DNA of 64,000 nucleotides from Bin5 sp965218625 (GCA_965218625.1 CBDCLG010000020.1:434001-498000), one strand, 5' to 3'. Positions 16,508 to 26,247 are shown, counted from the stretch's first letter. The notes: generated by a model not told the origin, from the letters alone. Made by a program: numbers and translations.

Positions 16508-17263
16508 ATGGCGATCAATAAGGCAAAACAGCGTATTCTGGAGGGAAAGGCCGCGATCGGGGCTGAAATCAGCCTGGGAGCCCCGATAGCGACCGAGTAT
16601 CTCTCGCAGATGGATTTCGATTTCTTCATGATCGACGCCCAGCACGGGCCGTGGAGCGACGATACCATCTTTCAGGCAATTCGTTGTATCACCCTGGGCA
16701 ACGCCACACCGATGGTGCGCGTGGAGCAGAACGATTTCGGCGCAATCGGGCGCCTGCTCGATCGCGGCGCGCTCGGCATCATCGTCCCCATGGTCAACTC
16801 GGTTGAGGAGGCAGAGGCCGCCGCCTTTGCCATGCGCTACCCGCCCATAGGCGGCCGCTCCGGCGGACCGTTCGGCGTCGGCATCCACGGAGGGGATTAC
16901 ATGAGCTGGAGCGACGACGAGGTCTTCCTGGCGGTGATGATCGAGACCAAACAGGCGGTCGAACGCTGTGAACAGATCATAGCGGTCGATGGCGTCGACG
17001 GCTGCTACATCGGGCCGAACGATCTGCGCATCTCAATGGGCGTCGACCTCAACACCGCCGAGGGCAAAGCGGCCCACCGCGCCGCCATCCTGAAAGTGGT
17101 GGAAGCCTGCGACAAGACGGGCAAGGCCTTCGGTATCTCGACCTCTGATCTGGACGAAACCAGATTCTGGCTCGAGCAGGGTGGGCGCTTCATCACCGCC
17201 GGCGAGGACACCGAATGGATGCTCGTCGGCGCGCAAAATACCTTGAAACAGTTAGGGCGTTAG
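16508..17263 (+). CDS. HpcH/HpaI family aldolase
   Basis: A 251-residue class II pyruvate-type aldolase family protein that cleaves or forms 2-oxo-acid aldols using a divalent metal. Family marks are DFFMIDAQHGPWSDD (catalytic histidine, residues about 39-53), the VRVEQND segment, IVPMVNSVEEA, a metal-binding glutamate in MIETKQAVE, and IGPNDLRISMG with the metal-binding aspartate. The start has a strong site (AAAGGAGGCCGAG). It is followed by a MocA oxidoreductase and IolD-like gene, fitting the last steps of sugar-acid or polyol breakdown to pyruvate. Confidence 0.9.
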   Translation: MAINKAKQRILEGKAAIGAEISLGAPIATEYLSQMDFDFFMIDAQHGPWSDDTIFQAIRCITLGNATPMVRVEQNDFGAIGRLLDRGALGIIVPMVNSVEEAEAAAFAMRYPPIGGRSGGPFGVGIHGGDYMSWSDDEVFLAVMIETKQAVERCEQIIAVDGVDGCYIGPNDLRISMGVDLNTAEGKAAHRAAILKVVEACDKTGKAFGISTSDLDETRFWLEQGGRFITAGEDTEWMLVGAQNTLKQLGR

Positions 17264-17289
17264 GGACAGAGACAGGACGGGAGAAGAGA

Positions 17290-18294
17290 ATGGCTGACAA
17301 GTTACGATGGGGCATCCTATCGACCGCGGCGATCAACGACTGGGTGATCGGGCCGATGCGCCAGACCGGACGCAGTGAACTGGTGGCGGTGGCCAGCCGC
17401 ACCACGGAACGAGCGCAGAGCTATGCCGACAAATGGGGCATCCCGCGCGCCTACGGCGACTACGAGGGGTTGCTGGCCGACCCGGACGTCGACGTCATCT
17501 ACAACCCACTGCCCAATTCGCTGCACTGCGAGTGGACCGTCAAGGCCGCGGCCGCCGGAAAGCATGTCCTCTGCGAAAAGCCAATCGTTCTTACCACGGA
17601 AGAGTTGGACACAATGGAGGCCGCGGTCGCGGAGTACAACGTAACGGTCTTTGAAGCCTGGGCCTACCTCCATCACCCGCAGATGAATGCCGTGCGCGCC
17701 CTGATCGATGCGGGCAGACTCGGAGACTTGCAGCTGATCACGGGGTGCCACGCCTTCTACCTGCCGGCGGAAGATGGGCACAACATTCGCCTGAATCCAG
17801 CCCTGGGCGGGGGCGGTCTCTGGGACGTGGGCATCTATCCCGTGAGCCAGTCGATCCTGTTGGCGGGCGCGGGCGCCCCGGTGGAGGTGTGGGGTTGTCA
17901 GATCAAAGGCGAAACCGGCGTTGACGTTGCGATGAGCGGGCAGCTGCGCTTCAGTAACGGGGTGATCGGCCACATCTGGGGAGGCATGCGTACGTCCCAA
18001 CGGTACGGCCTGGAGGTGGTTGGCAGCGGAGGATCGCTTGTAATCCCCAATCCCTCGATCCGACCAGGCACTGAAGGCGATGACCAGGAAATGTTCCTCA
18101 CAACCAGCGACGGGCGTACTGAGACAATCATCACCCCTGCCAAGGACGCCTATCAGACAGAGGTGGAGACGATGGAGGCCTGCCTGCTCGACGGCGAGGC
18201 GCCAAAGATGACCTTTGAAATGAGCCGAAGGATCTTACGCTCGGTACTGGCGCTGTACGAGTCCGCCGAAACCGGCAAACTGGTTACACTGTAG
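17290..18294 (+). CDS. Gfo/Idh/MocA family oxidoreductase
   Basis: A 334-residue NAD(P)-dependent sugar or polyol dehydrogenase family protein. It has an N-terminal Rossmann domain (WGILSTAAI, residues 6-14, a slightly degenerate dinucleotide loop) and the conserved CEKPI motif near residue 96 with the catalytic-type lysine. The frame is open upstream, but ATG at 17290 after a GAGAAGAG stretch fits the family start. The gene lies 26 bases after the aldolase and upstream of iolD, so inositol or a related cyclitol or sugar is a reasonable substrate guess. Confidence 0.88.
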   Translation: MADKLRWGILSTAAINDWVIGPMRQTGRSELVAVASRTTERAQSYADKWGIPRAYGDYEGLLADPDVDVIYNPLPNSLHCEWTVKAAAAGKHVLCEKPIVLTTEELDTMEAAVAEYNVTVFEAWAYLHHPQMNAVRALIDAGRLGDLQLITGCHAFYLPAEDGHNIRLNPALGGGGLWDVGIYPVSQSILLAGAGAPVEVWGCQIKGETGVDVAMSGQLRFSNGVIGHIWGGMRTSQRYGLEVVGSGGSLVIPNPSIRPGTEGDDQEMFLTTSDGRTETIITPAKDAYQTEVETMEACLLDGEAPKMTFEMSRRILRSVLALYESAETGKLVTL

Positions 18295-18403
18295 CCGGGC
18301 CGAACTGCGGCGCTGGGAAGGCTGGGAAAGATCATAGAAAGAGTTCCGCCAGAAATCGTTCGACTTCTTTGGGATTCACGAAACTCAAGCAAGGAGATAG
18401 AGC

Positions 18404-20299
18404 ATGTCAAACGGGAATCATCGAGGAACGGTCCGGCTCACCATGGGCCAGGCGGTGATCAAATATCTGCAGGCCCAATATAGCGAAAGAGACGGCCAGG
18501 AGCGGCGCCTGATTCCGGGCATCTTCGGTATTTTCGGACACGGCAATGTGGCCGGCCTGGGGCAGGCGATGGAAGAGTACGGCCAGGACCTGCCCTACTA
18601 CCAGCCGTGCAACGAGCAGTCAATGGTGCATACCGCCAGCGGATTCGCCAAGGCCAGCCTGCGCCTGTCCACCTTTGCATGCACCTCGTCGATCGGGCCG
18701 GGCGCGACCAACATGGTCACCGGCGCGGCGACGGCAACGCTCAACCGGCTGCCGGTGCTGCTGCTGCCGTCCGACTACTACGTCACCCGCTACCAGGGTC
18801 CGGTGCTGCAGCAGCTTGAGCATCCGATCTCCGCCGACGTCAGTGTCAACGACTGTTTCCGTCCGGTCAGCCGCTTTTTCGATCGCATCTCGCGGCCGGA
18901 GCAGCTGTTGACGGCGCTGCCGGAAGCGATGAGAGTGCTGGTCGACCCGGCCGATACCGGCGCCGTGACGGTCGCCCTGCCGCAGGACGTACAGGCGCAT
19001 GCCTACGACTATCCGGCCTACTTCTTCGACAAAAGGGTGTGGCAGGTGGAGCGGCGGCGGCCACATCCGGACCGCATCGCTGAGGCCGTCGCCCTGCTCA
19101 AGGCGGCCGAACGCCCAATTGTCATAGCCGGCGGCGGCGTCATTTATTCGGGCGCCAAGGTCGAGCTGCAGACCTTTGCCGAGACTTTCGGCATCCCCGT
19201 CGGCGAGACGATGGGAGGCAAGGGGGCGATCGCGGGCGAGTCGGCGATGGCATTGGGCGGCTACGGTGTGACCGGGACCGGGTCGGCGGGTCAGCTGATG
19301 GCCCAGGCCGACCTGGTGATCGGAGTGGGAACGCGCCTGACCGATTTCAGCACCGGTTCGCAGTCGGTCTTCAACAACCCCGACGTGAAATTCATCAACA
19401 TCAACGTCACCGGCCACGATGCCTACAAGCAGGGCGCGCTGCCGATCGTCGCCGACGCACGCGAGGCCTTGCGGGCCTTTGTAAGCGAGGCCAACGCGGC
19501 CGAAATCCGACCGAACCCGGCCTATCTCGAAGAGGTCGGCGTAGCAAAGTCAGACTGGCAGGAGATGCTGGCAACGGAAGTGTTCGTCGAACATCCCGGC
19601 GAGGCGATGAGCCAGCTGCACGCGATAGACGTCATCAACCAGGCGCTGCAGCCAGGCGATACGATCGTCGCCGCGGCGGGTGGGCCGCCCGGAGACCTGC
19701 ACCAGCTCTGGGACACGAGCGGTCCGCGCCACTGTCACCTCGAGTTCGGCTTCTCGTGCATGGGCTATGAGATTCCCGGCGGCATCGGCGTGCGCATGGC
19801 GCAAGAGGAAGGCGAAGTCTACGTGCTGGTCGGCGACGGCACCTACCTGATGAACCCGACCGAGATTGTCACGGCCGTACAGGAGGGCCAGAAGATCACG
19901 GTCATCGTCTCGGAAAATCACGGCTACCAGGTCATTCGCCGCCTGCAGATGGGCCGCGCCGGCATCAGCTTCGGCAACGAGTTCAGGGCGCGCGATCAGG
20001 AGACGAACAGGTTGGATGGGGAATACCTGGCGATCGATTTCGCCAAAAACGCCGAAAGTATGGGCGCACGCGCCTGGCACGTGACCAACCCAAGCGAGCT
20101 TCGCAGCGCGCTGGAAGAGGCGCGCGCAGAGACGCGCAGCTGCGCCATCGTGATGGAGGTCGAGAAGCACCGTTACGGTCCAGCTTCGGAGATGTGGTGG
20201 GACGTTGCGGCTGCCGAGGTTACCAACAGAGAAGTTACGCAGGGGCTGCGCGCCGAATACGAGGCGGACCGCGAGAAACTGCAAAGAGTCCACTACTAG
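18404..20299 (+). CDS. iolD: IolD-like TPP-dependent trihydroxycyclohexane-1,2-dione hydrolase
   Basis: A 631-residue thiamine diphosphate enzyme of the IolD type, which hydrolyses 3D-(3,5/4)-trihydroxycyclohexane-1,2-dione in myo-inositol catabolism. The N-terminal RLTMGQAVIKYLQAQY and GIFGIFGHGNVAGLGQAM (about residues 40-56) are characteristic of this branch rather than acetolactate synthases. The activating glutamate is E71 (CNEQSM), and the TPP motif runs from VGDGTYLMNP to IVSEN. The ATG follows AAGGAGAT. No iolB, iolC, iolE or iolJ homolog is in this window, so the exact substrate is uncertain. Confidence 0.85.
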   Translation: MSNGNHRGTVRLTMGQAVIKYLQAQYSERDGQERRLIPGIFGIFGHGNVAGLGQAMEEYGQDLPYYQPCNEQSMVHTASGFAKASLRLSTFACTSSIGPGATNMVTGAATATLNRLPVLLLPSDYYVTRYQGPVLQQLEHPISADVSVNDCFRPVSRFFDRISRPEQLLTALPEAMRVLVDPADTGAVTVALPQDVQAHAYDYPAYFFDKRVWQVERRRPHPDRIAEAVALLKAAERPIVIAGGGVIYSGAKVELQTFAETFGIPVGETMGGKGAIAGESAMALGGYGVTGTGSAGQLMAQADLVIGVGTRLTDFSTGSQSVFNNPDVKFININVTGHDAYKQGALPIVADAREALRAFVSEANAAEIRPNPAYLEEVGVAKSDWQEMLATEVFVEHPGEAMSQLHAIDVINQALQPGDTIVAAAGGPPGDLHQLWDTSGPRHCHLEFGFSCMGYEIPGGIGVRMAQEEGEVYVLVGDGTYLMNPTEIVTAVQEGQKITVIVSENHGYQVIRRLQMGRAGISFGNEFRARDQETNRLDGEYLAIDFAKNAESMGARAWHVTNPSELRSALEEARAETRSCAIVMEVEKHRYGPASEMWWDVAAAEVTNREVTQGLRAEYEADREKLQRVHY

Positions 20300-20438
20300 C
20301 GAAAACAAAGAGAGGCAGTCGAATCTTTGCCGGCGGCATGACCCAAGCGGCCGCCGGCAGACAGAGGCTTTTGACAGACATAAGCCAGGCGTTAGGTTCT
20401 GGAGGTAGGCGCGCTTCACGCGAAGGGAGACAGTGACA

Positions 20439-21026
20439 ATGGCATCCATGGACGACCTGCGCCAGGGCGTACCCGAAAGCCTGCCGGAGGTCAACGAGAT
20501 CAAGGACGAGAAACTGCGCGGCCAGGTGATCGAGGGCTGGGCCTTTGCGCTGTCTCAGACAGAATTTACGCGCATCGACCAGATCAGAGGGTCCGGCGTA
20601 CCGGACTCACCTGCGCTCAAGGACGGGACACAGGCCGAACACCTGCGCGGCGTGGCGCGCATCGCCCAGGGTATCGCCGACGGCCTCGAACGGGTCCACG
20701 GCGACATCGGCATCGACCGCGACCTGCTGTGGGCCTGCGCGCTCTGCCACGACGTCGGCAAGCCGTTTGAGTTCAGCCCGCAAAACCAGGCGCGCTGGCA
20801 GGGCGACGTCGGCGCGTCCGGTTTTCCATCCATCCGCCACTCGGTCTACGGCGTCCACGTGGCGCTCACGGTCGGGCTGCCGGAGGCGGTGGCCCATACA
20901 GCCGGCGCACATTCGGCCGAAGGCGAGTTCATCAAGCGCAGCCTCGAGAATACGCTCGTCCACGACGCCGACCGCGCCTACTGGGCGGCGATGGAGCGGG
21001 CCGGTCAGCTGGAGATGGATGAATAG
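20439..21026 (+). CDS. HD-domain phosphohydrolase-like protein
   Basis: A 195-residue metal-dependent hydrolase of the HD superfamily. H-L-R-G-V near residue 67 provides the first histidine, CHDVGKPF gives the HD pair, and a later H-S-x-x-G-V-H segment and AGAHS supply further histidines. A GTG at 20433 is in frame, but ATG at 20439 with GAAGGGAGACAG upstream is preferred. It sits between two TPP enzyme genes with the same orientation. Its substrate is unknown; HD proteins hydrolyse phosphate esters, nucleotides or, for inositol oxygenase-like members, act as oxygenases. Confidence 0.75.
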   Translation: MASMDDLRQGVPESLPEVNEIKDEKLRGQVIEGWAFALSQTEFTRIDQIRGSGVPDSPALKDGTQAEHLRGVARIAQGIADGLERVHGDIGIDRDLLWACALCHDVGKPFEFSPQNQARWQGDVGASGFPSIRHSVYGVHVALTVGLPEAVAHTAGAHSAEGEFIKRSLENTLVHDADRAYWAAMERAGQLEMDE

Positions 21027-21102
21027 AACGGGGGAAGCTGAGTTTCCCGGCTGAGGTCAGCCAGTTTATCTGCTCAAGATTCCAAGAGGGAGAGGATCGG
21101 CG

Positions 21103-22743
21103 ATGGAAGTCCATGATGCCATCATCAGTATACTGGCCCGCGAAGGCGAGAAGCAGATCTTCTGCTTCCCCGACAACCCGCTGATTGAAGCGGCCGCACG
21201 CAATGGCATGCGGCCAATCATGACGCGGACCGAGCGCACCGCAGTTGCCATGGCCGACGGCTACACCAGGGTCTCCGACGGGCGGCGCACGGGCGTCTGC
21301 ACGGTGCAGATGGGCGCCGGAGTCGAGAACTCCTTCGCCGGGGTCGCGCAGGCCAATGCCGACTCGGTCCCGCTCCTTTTTCTGCCGGGCCACATCGGCC
21401 GCGACCGGCATGGGTCAACCCGCAACTTCCCCGCGGTGCCCAGCTACCGCCCGATCACCAAGTGGGCCGAGCAGGTCAACATGCCCGAACGCATGCCCGA
21501 GATGATGCGCCGCGCCTTCAGCTACCTGCGCAATGGCCGCCCCGGTCCTGTTATGCTGGAGGTCCCGCGCGATGTGGGCAATGGCGAAATCGACGACGAC
21601 TTCGAATACAGACCGCCGCAAAGAGTGAGGTCAGCCGGGGACCCGGAGGCGGTTGACACCGTGATCGCGGCCCTTCTCAAAGCCAAATGTCCCGTCATAC
21701 AGGTGGGGCAAGGTGTTCTCTACGCCCAGGCGACCGAGGAGCTGCGGGCGTTCGCAGAACTGGCCGGCACGCCGGTCATGAGCACGTTGCTGGGCAAGAG
21801 CGCTTTCGCCGAAGACCACCCGCTTTCGATCGGCACGGTGGCAAACGATCGCAGTGTGACCAGGGCGATCGCCCACTACCTCGACAAGGCGGACCTGATC
21901 CTCGGCATCGGCTGCAGTCTCAGCCGGGAATGGATGCGCGCGCCGGTGCCGCCCGGCAAGACGATCATCCAGGTGACCAACGACGACCGCGACCTCAACG
22001 CCGACATGCAGATCGATATCGGCGTGCTCGGTGACGCCAAGCTGGTGCTCTTCCAGCTGACCGAGGCGCTCCAGCGGCAGACGGGCGGCAACGGGCGCGA
22101 ACAGGGGACGGTTGTCAACGAGATCGAGAGGATCAAGCAGGCCTGGTTTGATGAGTGGGGGCCGCTTCTGACATCCGACGAGGCCCCGATCAACCCGTAC
22201 CGCGTGATCTGGGACCTGATGCACACCGTCGACAGGACACAGACGATCGTGACGCACGATTCGGGCTATGTGCGCGATCAGATCGTCCCCTTTTTCGAAG
22301 CGATCGTGCCGCGCGGCTATCTCGGTTGGGGCAATTCAACGCAGATGGGTCATTCGCTCGGACTGGCGCTCGGCGCCAAGGTGGCCGCGCCCGAGAAGAC
22401 CGTGGTGAACATCATGGGGGACGCTTCGTTCGGCATGTTGGGCCTGGAGATCGAGACGGCGGCGCGCAACGAGCTTCCGATCCTGACGATCATTCTGAAC
22501 AACTCGGTGATGTGCGGCTCCGAGGCGCAGATGCCGACCGCGGTGGAACGCTACGGGCTGAAACAACTGGGCGGCGATTACGCCAAAATCGCTGAGGGGC
22601 TGGGCGCGGCGAGCGAACGAGTCGAGCATCCACGTGAGATCGTGCCGGCGATCAAGCGGGCGCAGCAGGTAATGTCGACCGGGCAGCCGGCGCTGATCGA
22701 AGTAATCACCAAAGAGGAGCAGCGCCTGCCCCGTCTCGCCTAG
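21103..22743 (+). CDS. TPP-dependent enzyme, acetolactate synthase-like
   Basis: A 546-residue thiamine diphosphate enzyme with the three-domain order of the family: pyrimidine-binding, central Rossmann-like, diphosphate-binding. The activating glutamate is E44 in RTERTAVAMADGY, and the C-terminal Mg-TPP motif runs from MGDASFGMLG to ILNNS. It lacks the usual N-terminal VFGIPG, having IFCFPDNP instead, so it is not a housekeeping acetolactate synthase. A decarboxylase or carboligase role on a 2-oxo acid from this operon is inferred. Its stop codon overlaps the stop of the convergent PhyH gene. Confidence 0.85.
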   Translation: MEVHDAIISILAREGEKQIFCFPDNPLIEAAARNGMRPIMTRTERTAVAMADGYTRVSDGRRTGVCTVQMGAGVENSFAGVAQANADSVPLLFLPGHIGRDRHGSTRNFPAVPSYRPITKWAEQVNMPERMPEMMRRAFSYLRNGRPGPVMLEVPRDVGNGEIDDDFEYRPPQRVRSAGDPEAVDTVIAALLKAKCPVIQVGQGVLYAQATEELRAFAELAGTPVMSTLLGKSAFAEDHPLSIGTVANDRSVTRAIAHYLDKADLILGIGCSLSREWMRAPVPPGKTIIQVTNDDRDLNADMQIDIGVLGDAKLVLFQLTEALQRQTGGNGREQGTVVNEIERIKQAWFDEWGPLLTSDEAPINPYRVIWDLMHTVDRTQTIVTHDSGYVRDQIVPFFEAIVPRGYLGWGNSTQMGHSLGLALGAKVAAPEKTVVNIMGDASFGMLGLEIETAARNELPILTIILNNSVMCGSEAQMPTAVERYGLKQLGGDYAKIAEGLGAASERVEHPREIVPAIKRAQQVMSTGQPALIEVITKEEQRLPRLA

Positions 22744-23537
22744 CCGTCAAAAGCCGGAACGCGCGGCCGGTGCGGGGCCGCGATCGCGCGCATGCCCTCC
22801 CACTCCAGCCAGATGTCGGACAGTGTTTCGAACCGCTGCGTCTCGTGGTCAACATGTCTGAGGCGAAAATAGATCGCGTAACGCGGATGGAGAGAGAGGT
22901 TGGGCGCGGCCGTGTGGGCCACCTGGTAGTGTACGAAGAAGGCATCGCCGGGTCGGACGGTCATCATCTGCGGTTGCGGCATCTCCACCGGCGGCATCCC
23001 GTTCGCGTCGCCCTGCATCATGAAGTCAGTCCCGTTCTCACGGAAATACTGTTCGAACAGACGATGCGTTCCGGGCCACGCGACCAGGTTGCCGGCGTAG
23101 TCGGTCGTGACCTCGCTCAGGGCGATACCGACCAGCAGCGTGAAGCTGAGAAGCTCGCCGGCGGGGACGCCGTTGTGGGGCGAGTAACGGCCATCCAGAT
23201 GGGGAAGCAGCGCGGGCGGCGGATCATCGAAAAGGGGAAAACGGACCGCGATCTGGCCCGCGGTCACCGGATTGACCTTTCCTGCACCGATCATCGACTC
23301 CGCCAGCGCTTTGACCGGCGTCCGGTTGTAGAGATCGGTTATCTCGGGCGCCTCGCGCAGCTCCGGGCAGAACGACCGCGACCTGAAGTTGATCATCTCG
23401 GCCGGATCGATCCCGTTGCCAAAGGAGTGGTTGATCGCCTTGACGGCGGCGTCGACCATGACGCCCGGGACAGCGCCGGGAATATGGACAAAGCCTTTTT
23501 CAAAAAAGCCAACTTTCTGCGCGTGGGTCAGCTGCAT
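22740..23537 (-). CDS. PhyH-type Fe(II)/2-oxoglutarate oxygenase
   Basis: A 265-residue PhyH family protein on the minus strand, convergent with the TPP enzyme gene and overlapping it by four bases at the stop codons. The metal motif is H113 and D115 (PHLDG), and the distal histidine is in VAHTAAPN, followed by the arginine of HPRYAIYF. The frame is open for 16 codons upstream, but ATG at 23537 with GGGGG upstream fits the family start MQLTHAQKVGFFEKGF. It is a single gene divergent from the isomerase-like gene. Confidence 0.86.
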   Translation of the reverse strand: MQLTHAQKVGFFEKGFVHIPGAVPGVMVDAAVKAINHSFGNGIDPAEMINFRSRSFCPELREAPEITDLYNRTPVKALAESMIGAGKVNPVTAGQIAVRFPLFDDPPPALLPHLDGRYSPHNGVPAGELLSFTLLVGIALSEVTTDYAGNLVAWPGTHRLFEQYFRENGTDFMMQGDANGMPPVEMPQPQMMTVRPGDAFFVHYQVAHTAAPNLSLHPRYAIYFRLRHVDHETQRFETLSDIWLEWEGMRAIAAPHRPRVPAFDG

Positions 23538-23652
23538 CGCCGTTACCCCCGTCTGTAAAGTAGATGAACACAACCCATTAGACACCGCCCGGGCTGGAAA
23601 GACAAACTATCTCGAATAGCTGCTCGACCATAGCCGGAAATCAGCGAAGGGA

Positions 23653-25086
23653 TTGACCAAACTCGTGAACAAGACCAGGATCCGCACGCTCTTTCTTGGT
23701 AGCCCGGAGGGGGAGAGTTTTCCCGTCGGGGAGAACCGGGAATGGCCGATCTACCAGGGAGAGTTCGGCCACGAGCGCGTCGCGGCCCGCTACCGGCAGG
23801 AGCTCAACGCCTACGCCAGCGATGTCGAGTTCACCGGCCAGACGCTCGTGCGTACGCGCCGGGAGCTGGAAAGCGCGGCCGCAGCTGTGCGCGAAGAGGA
23901 GGGTGTCCTTGCTTTCATCCTCAGCCTCTTTCCCAACGCCATGCAGAAAGAGATCGCGAGCTGGGGCAGGCCGACCGTGATGTTCAACCCGGTCGAGGCC
24001 CCGCTCTCCCCGCTCGGCTGGCTGCATAACTTCGTGCCCGTCAAGGGCAAGAGCAATGTCATCCCCGTGCTCTCCTCCGACTTTGCCGACGTCGGCAAAA
24101 AGATCGGCGTGCTCAAGGCCATCCACAAGCTGGCGCAATCAAAGGTCCTCTACCAGCAGTCCCTGACCCAAGAACAGTTGGAGTCCAGCCGCAGATGGTT
24201 CGAGGAAGGCTGGGGCGGCATCCACCTCTTCAGCGACCTGACGCCCCTCGGCGACAGCTTCATCCAGCAGGCGAAGGAGAGGCTGGGGCTGGAGATCAAG
24301 TCCATCCCGCCCGACCGCCTCATCGCGGCCTACCAGAACGCCGACACCGAGGTCGCGGAGGAGCTGGCACAGAGCCGGATTGCCGCGGCCACCGAGGTGG
24401 TCGAACCGACCGGGGGGGATGTGGTCGAGTCCTGCAAGTTGTACCTCGGCATCAAGCAGATCATGGCGGAGGAGGACGCGCAGGCGATCACAGAACACGG
24501 CATCTGCATGGGCAGCGGGCCCTACCCGCTCCCGTGCCTGGCCTTCTCGATGCTCAACGACGAGGGTCTTGCCGGCATCTGCCAGCTCGATCTCTCCAGC
24601 ACGATCACCCAGCTGCTGATCGGCTACCTCGCCGACCGTCCGGGCTTCATCGGCCACATTCATATTGATACAGGGCGAAACCTGATTGGGATGTCGCACG
24701 ATTTCAGCGCGACGAAGATGGGGGGATGGGACGGCGGGGAAGCGGAGGAATACGCTTTTCGCAATCACCAGGGGTTGTATCGTAGCACCTGCGTGAACGT
24801 ACAGATGGAGGTCGGCCAGACCGTGACGATCGCCCAGTTCGTCCCCTTCGACCGCATGTACGCCTTCACCGGCGTTATCGACAGCAACGTCAGCCCGCAG
24901 CGCGACTGCCGCACATCGGTCGCCATCCGCGTCGCCGATGCCAAACGGCTGCTGCGCAACTGCATGAAAGCCGAGCACCCCCTCACCCCCGGCGGCCACA
25001 GGCTCCTCTTCTACGGCGACTGGCTCGACGAAATCGAAGACCTCGGCCAGCTGCTCGGCTTTGAGGTGGTGAATGACATGAAATGA
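23653..25086 (+). CDS. L-fucose/L-arabinose isomerase-like protein
   Basis: A 477-residue protein whose layout resembles the fucose/arabinose isomerase fold: a nucleotide-fold-like N-terminal part with PTVMFNPVEAPLSPLG, then a C-terminal domain with the acidic stretch EEDAQAITEHG and GHIHIDTGRNLIGMSH. Cytoplasmic aldose-ketose isomerisation of a deoxy sugar or pentose is possible, but specific catalytic residues cannot be assigned confidently. The start is TTG at 23653 (GAAGGGA just upstream) or GTG at 23665. A dehydrogenase and a GH4 gene follow on the same strand. Confidence 0.62.
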   Translation: MTKLVNKTRIRTLFLGSPEGESFPVGENREWPIYQGEFGHERVAARYRQELNAYASDVEFTGQTLVRTRRELESAAAAVREEEGVLAFILSLFPNAMQKEIASWGRPTVMFNPVEAPLSPLGWLHNFVPVKGKSNVIPVLSSDFADVGKKIGVLKAIHKLAQSKVLYQQSLTQEQLESSRRWFEEGWGGIHLFSDLTPLGDSFIQQAKERLGLEIKSIPPDRLIAAYQNADTEVAEELAQSRIAAATEVVEPTGGDVVESCKLYLGIKQIMAEEDAQAITEHGICMGSGPYPLPCLAFSMLNDEGLAGICQLDLSSTITQLLIGYLADRPGFIGHIHIDTGRNLIGMSHDFSATKMGGWDGGEAEEYAFRNHQGLYRSTCVNVQMEVGQTVTIAQFVPFDRMYAFTGVIDSNVSPQRDCRTSVAIRVADAKRLLRNCMKAEHPLTPGGHRLLFYGDWLDEIEDLGQLLGFEVVNDMK

Positions 25087-25197
25087 TACGGACGTGTGCG
25101 CGGCGCAGCGCACGACAATAGAGGGCATTCCCCAACTCTTGTCTTAATGGTTGATGCCGAAGGCGGGGGCCGACCCATCGTCAGAGACTTCGGAGAG

Positions 25198-26247
25198 ATG
25201 ATGCTTAGAATCAAGGCAGCTGAAATCACCGCCCCGCGACAGATAACGCTCGTCAGCGACGAGATCTCTGAACCCGGCGCGGGGGAGGTGGCGATACGCT
25301 CCCTGTACTCGGGCATCAGTCATGGGACCGAGATGAACGTCTATCGCGGCGATGCGCCGATGTGGCAGCGGAAACAGGACCGCCGCAGGCGGCTGTTCGT
25401 GGATTCCGACGAACCCGAGTGGCACTACCCTTTGCGCTATGGATATGCCTGTGTAGGCGTGGTCACGGCGGTGGGGCCCGATGTGGCGCAGGTTGCCGAA
25501 GGAGATGTCGTCTTCTGCTTCGGTCCGCACCAGTCGGCGCACGTGTTGCCGGCGCGTTCGGTGTTCAAGTTGCCGGAGGGCATCGACCCGAAGGCGGGCG
25601 TCTTTGTGGCCAACCTGAACACGACCTTCAACGGCATGCTGGACGCGGGCTTGCGCCTGGGCGAGTGTGTGGTTGTCTTTGGCCAAGGAATCCTGGGACA
25701 GCTCACGGTCCAGTGGGCGAAGCTCTCGAACGCGTCGCCGGTGATTGCGGTTGACCTGATCGAGAAGCGGCTCGAGATCTCCAAGAGGGTGAGCGGGGCG
25801 GACCTTGTTTACAATGCGGGCGAGGTAAGAGATATCGCGATGACTGTGCGGGAACTGACGGACAATCGCGGCGCGGACGTCGTGTGTGAGTTCTCGGCCA
25901 GCGATCGCGCTTTGAACGAGGCGATCCGCACCGCCTGTTACAACGGCAAGATTATCGTGATGTCGTGGTATGCAGGCGCGCTGGCCAACGTCTACCTTGG
26001 CGCGGAGTTCCACCACAACCGCATCCAACTGATCTCGTCGCATTTAAGCGGCATCAGCCCTGATCTGTCGAATCGGTGGACGTCTGCTCGCCGCATGGAG
26101 GCCGTCCTGTCGCTGATGCCCCAACTACGGCTGGAGGAGCTGATCACCGACGTAATCGACCACGATGACGCCGCCGCGGCATACGAACTGATCGACAAAA
26201 GGCCGCAGGACGTCCTGCAGGTCGTGCTTGCCTACGGCAATAGCTAA
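25198..26247 (+). CDS. Medium-chain zinc-type alcohol dehydrogenase family protein
   Basis: A 349-residue member of the MDR superfamily (threonine or sorbitol dehydrogenase-like). It has a GroES-like N-terminal domain with GEVAIRSLYSGISHGTE, a YACVGVVTAVG segment, and a Rossmann domain with VVFGQGILGQL near residue 165. The usual catalytic cysteine in the CG[VI]C[GH]SD region is replaced by SGISHGTE, as in a known MDR subgroup of polyol- or BchC-like dehydrogenases. The long open frame upstream is not used; ATG at 25198 or 25201 follows a GGAGAG site. It lies in a sugar-catabolic cluster with GH4. Confidence 0.82.
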   Translation: MMLRIKAAEITAPRQITLVSDEISEPGAGEVAIRSLYSGISHGTEMNVYRGDAPMWQRKQDRRRRLFVDSDEPEWHYPLRYGYACVGVVTAVGPDVAQVAEGDVVFCFGPHQSAHVLPARSVFKLPEGIDPKAGVFVANLNTTFNGMLDAGLRLGECVVVFGQGILGQLTVQWAKLSNASPVIAVDLIEKRLEISKRVSGADLVYNAGEVRDIAMTVRELTDNRGADVVCEFSASDRALNEAIRTACYNGKIIVMSWYAGALANVYLGAEFHHNRIQLISSHLSGISPDLSNRWTSARRMEAVLSLMPQLRLEELITDVIDHDDAAAAYELIDKRPQDVLQVVLAYGNS

